Shown piece after piece: positions 6,645 to 14,492 of a DNA stretch of 24,696 nucleotides. Made by a program: the position numbers and the translations under genes. Position 1 is the stretch's first letter. Every line of letters starts with the position of its first letter. Source of the stretch: Chloroflexota bacterium (GTDB taxonomy: Bacteria; Chloroflexota; FW602-bin22; JACPRP01); contig JACQUC010000218.1 of assembly GCA_016210495.1 (NCBI GenBank), positions 1 to 24,696 of the forward strand, in the 5' to 3' direction. The notes beneath the pieces are model-generated. The model did no database searches and was not told the DNA's origin. It saw only the letters and a list, made by a program, of their open reading frames with translations.

Positions 6645-8345
6645 CTAGTGCCGCTCGTAGACGATCTTGCCGCCGACGATGGTCGTCGAGACTTTCATCT
6701 CCTTTATCGCCTCTTCGGGCGCTGTCAAGATATCCCCGTCGAGGACGACCAGATCGCCGAGCTTGCCAATCTCGATAGAGCCCTTGATGTTCTCCTCGAA
6801 AGTTGCGTAGGCGCAGTTGATCGTGTACATTCTCAGCGCATCCTCGCGGCTGACCCCTTCGCCGGGCATAAGCACCCCGGCCAGGGTGTTGCCGGTGATG
6901 GCGGAGTACATGCCCAGCAAAGGGTGCTCCTTGTCGTAGGGGACGGCGCCGTTGTCGCTGCCGCCGCTCACGATGTTGCCCGCCGCGATCCAGGAGCGGA
7001 TCGGCATACCCCAGTCGCGCACGGTGCGCGCCCAGGGGTCCCTGGTCGTCACCTTGGCTATGCGCGTCTGCTCCATCACGTCGTGCATCTTGAAGGAGCG
7101 GGCCGAGGCGTAGTATGAAAGCAAGGGGTTGGCGGCGATGATCAGGCCGAGCTCGGCAAGCCTGCGGTAGTGCTCGGGCTTCTGCAGCCCGAAGCCGTGC
7201 TCGTAGCACCAGCGCAGGTGGCGGAACGGCTTCTCGCGATTGGCCTCCTCCAGGACGTCGAACACCAGCTCCACCGAGTCGTCGATGCCGCCTGTCGTCA
7301 CGTGAATGAGCATCGTCCACCCGTTGCGGTTGCCCTCGAGGATCATCAGGCGGACCTTCTCGGGCGAGTAAGCCCACCAGCCGTCGTTCTGGATGATCAT
7401 CTTCAGGCCGCCGATGCGGAGCCACTCGTCGCCGAAAGGCTGCTTGGGGCCGTAGTAGCCGCGGATCGCCGCTTCGAGCTGCGCGAGGGTCATGAATCGA
7501 ACCGGGACTCCCAGAATGACGTTGGTGCGGGTGGTCATCTCGCCCCGTCGCCACAGCTCGGTGTAGTCCTCGATCTCGCCGGGCGATAGCCCCATATCGC
7601 GCACGCCCACGACGCCGCTGGCGTTGTACATAGCCATATTGGCCTTGAGCGACTGGATGTTGGTCTCGCGGTCGAAGTACAGGAATCCGCCGACCGAGCG
7701 TGGCGGCTTGCCCATCGCCTTCCACCAGGCACCCCGCGCCCGGTCCGCCGCGCCGGCGATGAGATGCCCTGTCGGCTCGCCGTTCTCGTCCCGCACGATG
7801 TAGCCTTCGGGATAGTCGTCGGGGTCCTTGGTGTCGCGGTCAATGCCCGCCAGGCGCAGGGCGTAGCTGTTGACGATGCAGTTTTTGCCCGACTGGAAGA
7901 CGTAGATGGGGTTGTTGGGCGCCACCTTGTCGAGGTCCCAGCGGTTGGGAAAGCGGCCCTCTTTAAGGGCGCCGCGGTACATTAACGAGGTCATCAGCCA
8001 TTCACCCGGCGGGAGGTGCGCCACTCGCTCCCTGATCGCCTCCATCATCTCGGCGATGGAGCTCATGAAGCTGATGTAGACTTTGTTATAGAGCTCCTTG
8101 CTCTCGCCACCGCCGCGCAACTGGTGGACGTGGCAGTCCATCAGGCCCGGGACGACGGTAGCGCCCTTGAGGTCGATCACGCGGGTGTGATCGGCGGCCA
8201 GTCGTTTGACGTCGCCATCCGCGCCGACGGCGACGAACTTCCCTCGATGAATGGCGACCGCCTCGGCGATGCTGAACAGGCGGTCGACGGTGATGATCTT
8301 GCCGTTGTGCAGGACTGTGTCTGCGGCGAGCTTGGCTGCTGGCAT
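6645..8345 (-). CDS. YtcJ-like metal-dependent amidohydrolase (amidohydrolase 3 family), 566 aa
   Basis: The start is ATG 8345, chosen because GGGAGGT lies a few bases upstream; a longer frame to 8402 lacks a ribosome site. Residues 10-65 form the small beta-sandwich typical of the family (LHNGKIITVD, then VIDLKGATVVPGLMD). The metal-binding HxH follows at H72/H74 (DCHVH). Later metal and substrate residues are suggested by MLIHVTTGG, CYEHGFG and the conserved GGSDNGAVPYD near the C-terminus, with the closing sandwich strands LGDLVVLDGDILT and KIVYE. The family hydrolyses C-N bonds of amides, formamides or cyclic amides. The substrate cannot be read from the sequence. No signal peptide is seen, so it is cytoplasmic. 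A promoter lies at 8419-8447 and the DUF4389 gene follows after 20 bases. Confidence 0.9.
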   Translation of the reverse strand: MPAAKLAADTVLHNGKIITVDRLFSIAEAVAIHRGKFVAVGADGDVKRLAADHTRVIDLKGATVVPGLMDCHVHQLRGGGESKELYNKVYISFMSSIAEMMEAIRERVAHLPPGEWLMTSLMYRGALKEGRFPNRWDLDKVAPNNPIYVFQSGKNCIVNSYALRLAGIDRDTKDPDDYPEGYIVRDENGEPTGHLIAGAADRARGAWWKAMGKPPRSVGGFLYFDRETNIQSLKANMAMYNASGVVGVRDMGLSPGEIEDYTELWRRGEMTTRTNVILGVPVRFMTLAQLEAAIRGYYGPKQPFGDEWLRIGGLKMIIQNDGWWAYSPEKVRLMILEGNRNGWTMLIHVTTGGIDDSVELVFDVLEEANREKPFRHLRWCYEHGFGLQKPEHYRRLAELGLIIAANPLLSYYASARSFKMHDVMEQTRIAKVTTRDPWARTVRDWGMPIRSWIAAGNIVSGGSDNGAVPYDKEHPLLGMYSAITGNTLAGVLMPGEGVSREDALRMYTINCAYATFEENIKGSIEIGKLGDLVVLDGDILTAPEEAIKEMKVSTTIVGGKIVYERH

Positions 8346-8362
8346 CGTTACCTCCCGAACGG

Positions 8363-8377
8363 ACGGACGTTGTCCGT
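8363..8377. promoter_or_regulatory. inverted repeat in the amidohydrolase leader
   Basis: ACGGAC-gtt-GTCCGT is a perfect interrupted palindrome between the predicted transcription start (about 8412) and the Shine-Dalgarno of the amidohydrolase. It could be an operator or a small leader hairpin. Confidence 0.4.
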
Positions 8378-8418
8378 GCTTACCCTGGATTGTAGCAAGC
8401 ATTGGATACTATGGTTGG

Positions 8419-8447
8419 ACGATACCACGGTTCACAAGTGGTGTCAA
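8419..8447 (-). promoter_or_regulatory. sigma-70-type promoter for the amidohydrolase
   Basis: On the minus strand TTGACA (8447-8442) and TATCGT (8424-8419) are separated by 17 bases. The spacer contains an imperfect inverted motif (CCAC...GTGG) that recurs in the leader of the grd-like operon at 17822, so it may be an operator site. Confidence 0.65.
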
Positions 8448-8480
8448 TAACCTCCGAGTGGCGGCCGGCGTCCTCGTCCA

Positions 8481-8631
8481 CCCGTAGCCGAACCCTTCAG
8501 GGTGCGCGTGCCTGTTCGTTTGGCGAGACGTCAAAGTTGTGGCGCGCGCGTGCTGTGGCGAGGCCGTCCTCACACTGACCTGGTACAGTCCGCCTGAGGC
8601 GGGCGCGCTGGCTGAAGCCATCGGCTACGGG
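8481..8631. repeat. REP/MITE-like element bounded by 11-bp inverted repeats
   Basis: CCCGTAGCCGA at 8481-8491 is the exact inverse of TCGGCTACGGG at 8621-8631. Inside are CCCTT-c-AGGG and CCGCC-tga-GGCGG hairpins. The left 50 bases closely match the inverse of 1790-1839. With a 5-bp hairpin at 8643-8656, this accounts for most of the 333-base gap between the amidohydrolase and the molybdopterin enzyme. Confidence 0.68.
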
Positions 8632-8678
8632 TCCGTCTCCCCACCCCCTTCGGGGTTCACGTTATGCCGAGGTGTGCG

Positions 8679-11249
8679 CTACACCTTGCGTATTCTGACT
8701 TTGACACAGAGGTCGAGGTTGCTGTTGGCGTGGTTGATGTGGTCCAGATCGATCTCCAGGAGCTCGTTGAAGAAGACGCCCTTACCGCGCGCGATGGGCT
8801 GGTGCCGGCTCCAGTGTCCGGCGCACGCTCCGACGCCCAGGGCTTCCGGATGCAGCCCCTCGGTCAGCTTCACTTTTCCTCTTACCCTCCGTGCGCTCAC
8901 CGACTCCACCCAAACCTCATCGCCGTCTTTCAAGCCCTTCTTCTTCGCGGTGTCGGCGTTCAGGCAGATGACGTAGGAGAGGGGATTCATCTGGGATGCC
9001 TCGTCAAGCCATGGGTTCTCCATCGTGAAGGAGTTGGTGTGAAGCACATCTCTGTAGTAGAAGCCGAAAAGATCGTAGTCGCGGTCCCGCACCTGGTGTG
9101 AGGGACAAGGCAGCCAGTCCGGCAGCGCCCCGTAGTACCCGTAGTCCAAGGACAGACCGTAACCCTCCGCGAGATCCTTGACCTTGCGGCCGACCCGCAC
9201 GAAGTGCTCCCAATAGATTGGGACCCTGGCGTCGATAAAGGGACGCCAGTAGACCTCTTCCACACGCTTCGGCCAGGTTATTACCCCGTTCTTCTCAAAC
9301 CATTCCAGGCCCCGCGCCTCACCGAAGTTCATCTTCAGTACGCGATCACACACATCAGGAAAAGCATACTTCTGATCAAGCTCCAGTTTGTACGGATCAC
9401 GCAGGTCGAAAAGCACGTTGATCATTCCGTTCATTCCTTCAAGGATACCTACGCGCTCGCCGAGCTCGATCATCACGTCCACAAAATTCCTGACATTCCC
9501 CGGTGGCGCCACAACCGGCTGACCTATCGGCCAACCCCACGTTCCCAAGCCGGCTGGGTGACTGAAGATTGGGAAGTTCACGTATGGGTCGTAGCGCTCC
9601 AGGTAGGTGGTGTCCGGCAGCACGATGTCGGCGAAGTCGGTGAACTCGTTCAAGAACACGTCGAAAGAAAGGATAAACGTATACCGCTTCAGGCTATCGG
9701 CCACGGTTTGCGCATTGCCGACGCTCATAATCGAGTTGGCGCCCCAGTTGATGAGGACCTCCGGCCGGTACGGCAGCTTACATTTCTCCCAGAGCTCCTC
9801 CTGTTCCGCCGCCGCGAGTATCGTGGAGCTCTGCGTAAAAGCGAAGATTTCCAGCAGACCCAGCGTCTGCGGCGGCTTGGGCTCGCGTGGTGGGTACGGT
9901 TTGTGCGCCGAGACCCACGTGCCCGTCAACATCAGGCCGTCGGCGTCCCTGGTGGGCGCGTAGCGCGGGCGTTGCGTTTCCGGATGGCCGAAGCTGACCG
10001 GGTTGAAGCCGAGGGTTCCTCCCGGCACGTCCGCTGCACCCACTATCTGCGTAAGCAGCTCAATGGCCAGGCAGTTATAGAGCGAGTTCCGGTGGCCCTG
10101 GGCACCGCGAAAGTATACGACGGCGACGGGCCGATAAGGAAGCTCTTTCCCATCGATGACGATCTTGGAGCCGATCCGCGCGTTCTCCCCGAGCTCCCTG
10201 GCCAGCCGGCGGATCGTTCCCGCCGGAACCGTGGTTATCTCCGAGGCCATTTCCGGCGTGTATTTCTTCACATGGTTCTTGAGCAACTGAAAGCCAGGCG
10301 CCACACGCGCTCCGTCGACCTCGTACTCGCCTTCCAAAACCATATCCTGGAGGGAATCGTCGTCAAATGGCCTAGGCGTGTCCGTGACGGGGTCCCACAC
10401 CAGCGGACGACCGGTAGAGCTATCACGAACGTAGATGCCGTCAGGGCCGATCAGGTAGGCACCGTTGGTACGATGCTTCAAATAGTGCGCGTCCCAGATC
10501 CGCAGCTCGTTGAGGAGCACGTTGGCCATGGCCAGCGCCAGCGCCGCATCGGTGCCGACCCTGATGGGCACCCATTCGGTTGCCTTTGCGGCCGCGGAGC
10601 CACACATGGGGTCGATCACCACCAGCTTCATGCCACGGGCTCGTGCGTCGGCGGTCTTCTGGGCGTTGGTGTTCGCCACGTGGCCGGCTGAGTGGCCCTT
10701 GCTCGAGCCAAAATAGATGGCGTACTGGCAGTACTCATAGTCTGGCACGATGGACCAGGACGCGTGCGTAACTCCGCCGATGACGTGCGCCCCGTTGCCA
10801 CAGTGGATGCCGCCGCCGGCCGTCCAACTGTTTGGCGACCCGAAGGCCGAGACGAACGCGAGGCCTGTCCGCCGCACGTTGGTTGAGGTCGTCGTGGTCG
10901 CCTGAAAAAGCAGCTTCCTGGGGTCTTCGGCCCGCACCTTCTTCAGGCGTGTGGTGATGGTATCGAGTGCCTCTTCCCAGGTGATCTCCACCCATCCCGG
11001 GTCGATGCCAATGCCCTTGTCCGGGTTAGTTCTCTTCAAGGGGGTCTTGATTCGGTTTGGATCGTAAACGGTCATGATTCCGGCCACGCCCTTCGGGCAC
11101 AGCCGGCCGTTGCCCACGGGGCTCGCCGGGTTGCCCTCGATCTTGACCATCACGCCGTTACGCTTACGAACCAGGATGGAGCATCGGGCGTAGCACATAT
11201 TGCACGCGGTTGGCGTCCATTCCGCGCGATCTAGCGACGCACTCGTCAT
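8679..11249 (-). CDS. molybdopterin-dependent oxidoreductase, DMSO reductase superfamily, 856 aa
   Basis: The N-terminus has a [4Fe-4S] binding set C16-x2-C19-x3-C23...C51 (CNMCYARC, then GRLCPKG), followed by the WEEALD block and the bis-MGD-binding domains. C150 in GGGIHCGNGAH is the likely molybdenum or tungsten ligand, as in Cys-ligated members such as polysulfide, thiosulfate and arsenate reductases and acetylene hydratase. The final 130 residues are the MopB C-terminal beta-barrel (LNADTAKKKGLKDGDEVWVES). There is no Tat signal, so the enzyme is probably cytoplasmic. No iron-sulfur electron-transfer subunit or membrane anchor lies beside it, which is unusual for a respiratory member. 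The exact subfamily cannot be assigned. The start is 10 bases after the stop of the substrate-binding lipoprotein gene, and the two are clearly cotranscribed. Confidence 0.92.
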   Translation of the reverse strand: MTSASLDRAEWTPTACNMCYARCSILVRKRNGVMVKIEGNPASPVGNGRLCPKGVAGIMTVYDPNRIKTPLKRTNPDKGIGIDPGWVEITWEEALDTITTRLKKVRAEDPRKLLFQATTTTSTNVRRTGLAFVSAFGSPNSWTAGGGIHCGNGAHVIGGVTHASWSIVPDYEYCQYAIYFGSSKGHSAGHVANTNAQKTADARARGMKLVVIDPMCGSAAAKATEWVPIRVGTDAALALAMANVLLNELRIWDAHYLKHRTNGAYLIGPDGIYVRDSSTGRPLVWDPVTDTPRPFDDDSLQDMVLEGEYEVDGARVAPGFQLLKNHVKKYTPEMASEITTVPAGTIRRLARELGENARIGSKIVIDGKELPYRPVAVVYFRGAQGHRNSLYNCLAIELLTQIVGAADVPGGTLGFNPVSFGHPETQRPRYAPTRDADGLMLTGTWVSAHKPYPPREPKPPQTLGLLEIFAFTQSSTILAAAEQEELWEKCKLPYRPEVLINWGANSIMSVGNAQTVADSLKRYTFILSFDVFLNEFTDFADIVLPDTTYLERYDPYVNFPIFSHPAGLGTWGWPIGQPVVAPPGNVRNFVDVMIELGERVGILEGMNGMINVLFDLRDPYKLELDQKYAFPDVCDRVLKMNFGEARGLEWFEKNGVITWPKRVEEVYWRPFIDARVPIYWEHFVRVGRKVKDLAEGYGLSLDYGYYGALPDWLPCPSHQVRDRDYDLFGFYYRDVLHTNSFTMENPWLDEASQMNPLSYVICLNADTAKKKGLKDGDEVWVESVSARRVRGKVKLTEGLHPEALGVGACAGHWSRHQPIARGKGVFFNELLEIDLDHINHANSNLDLCVKVRIRKV

Positions 11250-11259
11250 CTTCGTCCTT

Positions 11260-12405
11260 TCACTTGTACGCGTTGTCGATGAACCCGCTCTTGTCCAGCT
11301 CCTCCACGAACCGATTGTCGATGAACTGATTCGGATCGGCGGTCTTCGCCTTGGGCTCGTCCACCATATCGTCCAGGGTCGTCTTTAGCGCTTCCGTCAG
11401 CGCATAAGGCTTGTCGGGCGAAGCTGCCATCAAATCGCCGTAGGAATCCGCAAGTGTCTCCGGGTCCGTTACATTGGTAAACTTGCCAATGACGTTCATA
11501 GCGAACTGCTTGTCCTTCTTAGCTGTGGCCATTCCTTCGACGTAGGCCTTCAAGAAGTTCCGGATGGTTTCCTCGCGTCCTTGTATCCAGGATTTTCTGG
11601 CGATAATGCCGCTGGTGTGGTAGCGCAAGTTAGCCAAGTTGGTGTCAAAGAGAATCTTCAATCCCTGCCTCTCAGCCAACCTAGCGTATTGAGGGGCGAT
11701 GACCGCACCGTCAACTGCACCGGACGTGAGTGCCCCCAGTATTTCTGGCTGGCCACCCAGTTGCACCAGGGTAACATCCGAGGCCGGATCCAAACCAAGT
11801 TGCCTCAGCGAATACTTCGCACCGAAATGGGCGGATGTGCCAAACCGGCCAAGGCCCACCTTGCCCCCCTTGAGCTGCACCGGACTCGTTACGCCCGTCT
11901 TGCCAAGAAGCCTCGTCGTCAGCTTAATAGGGCCAGAGGCCAAAAAGACCAGGTCAGAACCGGCGAAATTGGCGGAGATGACGGCGTCCTGCGCGCCCAC
12001 GATCAGTTGCGCTTCACCAGACATAAGCGCGCCTACCGCCATGGGCGATCCGGATGCGGTTGCAAGCTCGACATCCAGCCCATATCTCTCAAAGAGGCCC
12101 TTCTCCTTGGCGATCCACGGCACCACCTGCATGGAGGACACAGCCGTGAGAATCACCTTCATTTTCTGCAACGCAACGGGCTTCTTCTCGGCAACCGGAG
12201 GCTTCTGCGCCGCCGGCGCCTCCTTGGCGGGGGCGGGGGTGGGCTTGGCAGCCGGCTCCTGCGGAGCTACTGCTTTGGGCAACGGCGTTGGCGTGGCAGG
12301 CACGGCCTGCGTGCAGGCGGCGATAAGCGACACGAGTACGGCGAGAGCGACTACGAGAAATGGCGATCCCTTGAGACCCCGCGTAGCCTTCAATGGACCC
12401 AGCAT
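11260..12405 (-). CDS. ABC-type substrate-binding lipoprotein, NMT1/SsuA family, 381 aa
   Basis: A signal peptide ends in a lipobox LIAAC with the lipidated Cys at residue 31. A long Pro/Ala/Thr/Lys linker (about 32-77) tethers the binding domain. The periplasmic-binding fold follows, beginning MKVILTAVSSMQVVPWIAKEKGLFERYGLDV, a pattern seen in NMT1/THI5, SsuA and TauA relatives, with GGKVGLGRFGTSAHF in the middle. No permease or ATPase is adjacent. Instead the molybdopterin enzyme follows after 10 bases, so the pair may capture and transform the same compound, with a distant importer. The ligand is unknown; relatives bind sulfonates, nitrate, aromatic acids or pyrimidine precursors. Confidence 0.9.
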   Translation of the reverse strand: MLGPLKATRGLKGSPFLVVALAVLVSLIAACTQAVPATPTPLPKAVAPQEPAAKPTPAPAKEAPAAQKPPVAEKKPVALQKMKVILTAVSSMQVVPWIAKEKGLFERYGLDVELATASGSPMAVGALMSGEAQLIVGAQDAVISANFAGSDLVFLASGPIKLTTRLLGKTGVTSPVQLKGGKVGLGRFGTSAHFGAKYSLRQLGLDPASDVTLVQLGGQPEILGALTSGAVDGAVIAPQYARLAERQGLKILFDTNLANLRYHTSGIIARKSWIQGREETIRNFLKAYVEGMATAKKDKQFAMNVIGKFTNVTDPETLADSYGDLMAASPDKPYALTEALKTTLDDMVDEPKAKTADPNQFIDNRFVEELDKSGFIDNAYK

Positions 12406-12637
12406 CGGCTTGTCCTCCTTACGAAGATAATAAGGCTCTAAACAGCCACGTGAACACGAGGATGAGGGCCGGCAGCACTACGAGGCCGGCAGTCGCGCGC
12501 ACAGCGCAGGCGTCTTGCAGCACCGTTGACTCTTATCGCCGATGATGAATCGAGGCAGGCTCTTCACCGAGCCAGGGTTGATCGAGACAACACCAAGAAA
12601 GCCCGCGGATTCGCATAGAGGCTTCCAGGATGGCAGC
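12406..12637. other. long 5' leader of the lipoprotein/molybdopterin operon
   Basis: This gene-free stretch lies between the predicted transcript start (about 12631) and the lipoprotein gene. On the minus strand a 37-codon open stretch ending at 12420 encodes a single hydrophobic helix (LVVLPALILVFTWLF), which could be a decayed membrane-protein end. It has no start with a ribosome site and is not called as a gene. Confidence 0.4.
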
Positions 12638-12666
12638 AGTATAATCCACTGTCAGGTTGTTGTCAA
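12638..12666 (-). promoter_or_regulatory. sigma-70-type promoter for the lipoprotein/molybdopterin operon
   Basis: On the minus strand TTGACA (12666-12661) and TATACT (12643-12638) are separated by exactly 17 bases. It is back-to-back with the CIRCE-controlled promoter of hrcA, and the two -35 boxes are about 20 bases apart. Confidence 0.75.
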
Positions 12667-12684
12667 CGCTGTGTCTCAAGACTC

Positions 12685-12713
12685 TTGACACGCAAAATCC
12701 TTTCTGCTATTCT
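12685..12713 (+). promoter_or_regulatory. sigma-70-type promoter of hrcA-grpE-dnaK
   Basis: TTGACA at 12685-12690 and TATTCT at 12708-12713 have a 17-base spacer. The CIRCE operator begins 5 bases after the -10 box, so HrcA binding would cover the start site. Confidence 0.85.
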
Positions 12714-12717
12714 TTGC

Positions 12718-12744
12718 TTAGCACTCAAGGACTGAGAGTGCTAA
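12718..12744. promoter_or_regulatory. CIRCE operator (HrcA binding site)
   Basis: TTAGCACTC, nine spacer bases, then GAGTGCTAA: a perfect match to the CIRCE consensus. It lies between the -10 box and the hrcA start and indicates autoregulated heat-shock control by the HrcA encoded just downstream. Confidence 0.97.
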
Positions 12745-12763
12745 GCAGGCAAGGGGTTTTGCG

Positions 12764-13786
12764 ATGCTAGAGCTTAGTCCCAGGCAACGTACGATCCTCA
12801 ATCTAGTTATCCAGGAATACATCGTCACGGCGTCGCCTGTCGGGTCCGAGGCCATCGTGCGCCGACGCGCGCTGGGCATCAGCCCGGCGACGGTGCGCAA
12901 CGAGATGGTGGAGTTGGAGCGTGGCGGTTACCTTTACCAACCCCATACCTCGGCGGGCCGCGTGCCGTCTAACAAGGGATATCGGTTCTTTGTGGAAATC
13001 CTCTTGCAGGCCTCAGAGTTGCCGCCGGATGAGCAACGAACCATCAGCCACCAGTTTCACCAGGTGGAGCTCGAGCTGGATCAATGGACGCAACTGGCAG
13101 CTTCGATACTGGCCCGCACGGTGCGCACGACAGCCATGGTGACGGCGCCTTCCAGGCCCACGTGCTGCCTGAAGCACCTGGAGCTGGTTTCGGTACAGGA
13201 TGCCCTGACGCTACTGGTGGTGGTTCTTCAGGAAGGACACCTGCGCCAGCAGATGCTGAGCCTGCCCGAGGCTATGGAGCAGGATAACCTGAGCAAGGCC
13301 GCTCACAGGCTGACCGCGCACTTTAAAGGACTTAGTGCGACGGAGGTGATGGGCAAGGCCCTCGATCTGTCGGCCGCGGAAACGCACGTGCGCGATGCTC
13401 TAGTGCGGATAATGCGCCAGGTGGACGCCAGCAGCCACAACGAAATGGTATACGATGGGCTGGCGGATATGCTTAGGCAGCCGGAGTTCTCGGGTTCGGA
13501 GAGAATCCGGGAGATTCTCGAGGCCCTGGAGCGGCGGGCGATCCTGGCGGTGCTGCTGCCAAAGCTAGGCTCCTATCAGGACGTACAGGTCATCATCGGG
13601 GAGGAAAACACGTGGCCGCCATTGCAGGAGTGTGCTGTGGTGCTGGCCCGTTACGGTATTGTCGGAGAGGCGGGTGGGATGCTCGGCGTACTCGGACCAA
13701 CTAGGTTGGCGTACGGTCGCGCTATCCCGGCCGTGCGGTACCTGTCGCGCATCATGACCGATCTATTGCGAGAGGTCTACGCATAG
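12764..13786 (+). CDS. hrcA: heat-inducible transcriptional repressor HrcA, 340 aa
   Basis: HrcA represses chaperone genes by binding CIRCE. The N-terminal winged helix (about residues 1-75) shows LSPRQRTILNLVIQEYIVTA, PVGSEAI and ISPATVRNEMVELERGGYL, followed by the hallmark QPHTSAGRVPSNKGYRFFV. The rest is the GAF-like and dimerisation region, ending YLSRIMTDLLREVYA. Length is normal for the family. AAGGGG lies 8 bases before the ATG at 12764. Its own CIRCE site is at 12718-12744, so it is autoregulated, and in the family GroEL usually modulates its activity. grpE and dnaK follow. Confidence 0.97.
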   Translation: MLELSPRQRTILNLVIQEYIVTASPVGSEAIVRRRALGISPATVRNEMVELERGGYLYQPHTSAGRVPSNKGYRFFVEILLQASELPPDEQRTISHQFHQVELELDQWTQLAASILARTVRTTAMVTAPSRPTCCLKHLELVSVQDALTLLVVVLQEGHLRQQMLSLPEAMEQDNLSKAAHRLTAHFKGLSATEVMGKALDLSAAETHVRDALVRIMRQVDASSHNEMVYDGLADMLRQPEFSGSERIREILEALERRAILAVLLPKLGSYQDVQVIIGEENTWPPLQECAVVLARYGIVGEAGGMLGVLGPTRLAYGRAIPAVRYLSRIMTDLLREVYA

Positions 13787-13831
13787 CCCAGTACTGCACC
13801 TATCATATACCTGGAGTTGGAGGACGGATCA

Positions 13832-14470
13832 ATGCCCGAGGAAGCACGGCAAACGCCAGAGCAGCCGCAGGGCGTATCGCCAGCAGAGCATAAAGAGGGC
13901 AATTTGTCGGCCAGACACGGATCGCCGCCGACAGCCGAGGGCAATCACGTCGCTGAGCTGGAGTCGCTCAGGACAGAGCTGGCCGAGGAGAAGGCGAAAG
14001 CCGACGATTATCTAAAGAACTGGCAACGCTCGCAGGCGGACTTCATCAACTACAAGCGGAGGATGGAGCAAGAGCGCGCCGATCAGGCGAAGTTCGCCAA
14101 TAGCGCCCTGATTTTGAGGATATTGCCCGTTTTGGACGATTTCGGTCGGGCTTTCACCAGCATTCCACAGGCGCTGAAGCAATACACCTGGCTGGAGGGA
14201 ATCGCACTGATCGATCGTAAGCTTCGACTTGTTCTCGAACAAGAGGGCGTGACGCCCATCGAAGCCGTGGGCGAGGATTTCGATCCTATGCTGCACGAGG
14301 CCGTGATTATCGAAGAGGGCACCGACCCTCAACATGGCAGGGTCGTGGAGGAGCTGCAAAAAGGATACAAGCTCCACGATCGGGTCATTCGACCCACGCT
14401 GGTAAAGGTGGGACAGTTGCCCGCCGTGCAGCAGGATAGCTACGACCAGCCCGCCGAGCCCGAGAAGTGA
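13832..14470 (+). CDS. grpE: nucleotide exchange factor GrpE, 212 aa
   Basis: GrpE releases ADP from DnaK. The chain has a disordered acidic N-terminus (about residues 1-40) and a long coiled coil around AELESLRTELAEEKAKADDY. The conserved core follows: QADFINYKRRMEQER, ILPVLDDFGRAF, and the C-terminal beta domain with GEDFDPMLHEAV and GYKLHDRVIRPTLVKVG. The start is ATG 13832, 7 bases after GGAGGA; an upstream in-frame TTG at 13817 is less likely. It lies 45 bases after hrcA and 22 bases before dnaK. Confidence 0.97.
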   Translation: MPEEARQTPEQPQGVSPAEHKEGNLSARHGSPPTAEGNHVAELESLRTELAEEKAKADDYLKNWQRSQADFINYKRRMEQERADQAKFANSALILRILPVLDDFGRAFTSIPQALKQYTWLEGIALIDRKLRLVLEQEGVTPIEAVGEDFDPMLHEAVIIEEGTDPQHGRVVEELQKGYKLHDRVIRPTLVKVGQLPAVQQDSYDQPAEPEK

Positions 14471-14492
14471 CTCATAATTGGGAGGACTTGAT

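Noticed and set aside
9204..10691. 495-codon open frame on the plus strand
   Set aside because: It lies entirely opposite the molybdopterin enzyme, whose motifs are clear; the shadow results from high GC at third positions.
11581..12441. 286-codon plus-strand frame with a Gly/Arg/Leu-rich middle
   Set aside because: It is opposite the lipoprotein gene; the low-complexity stretch is the reverse of the Pro/Ala linker.
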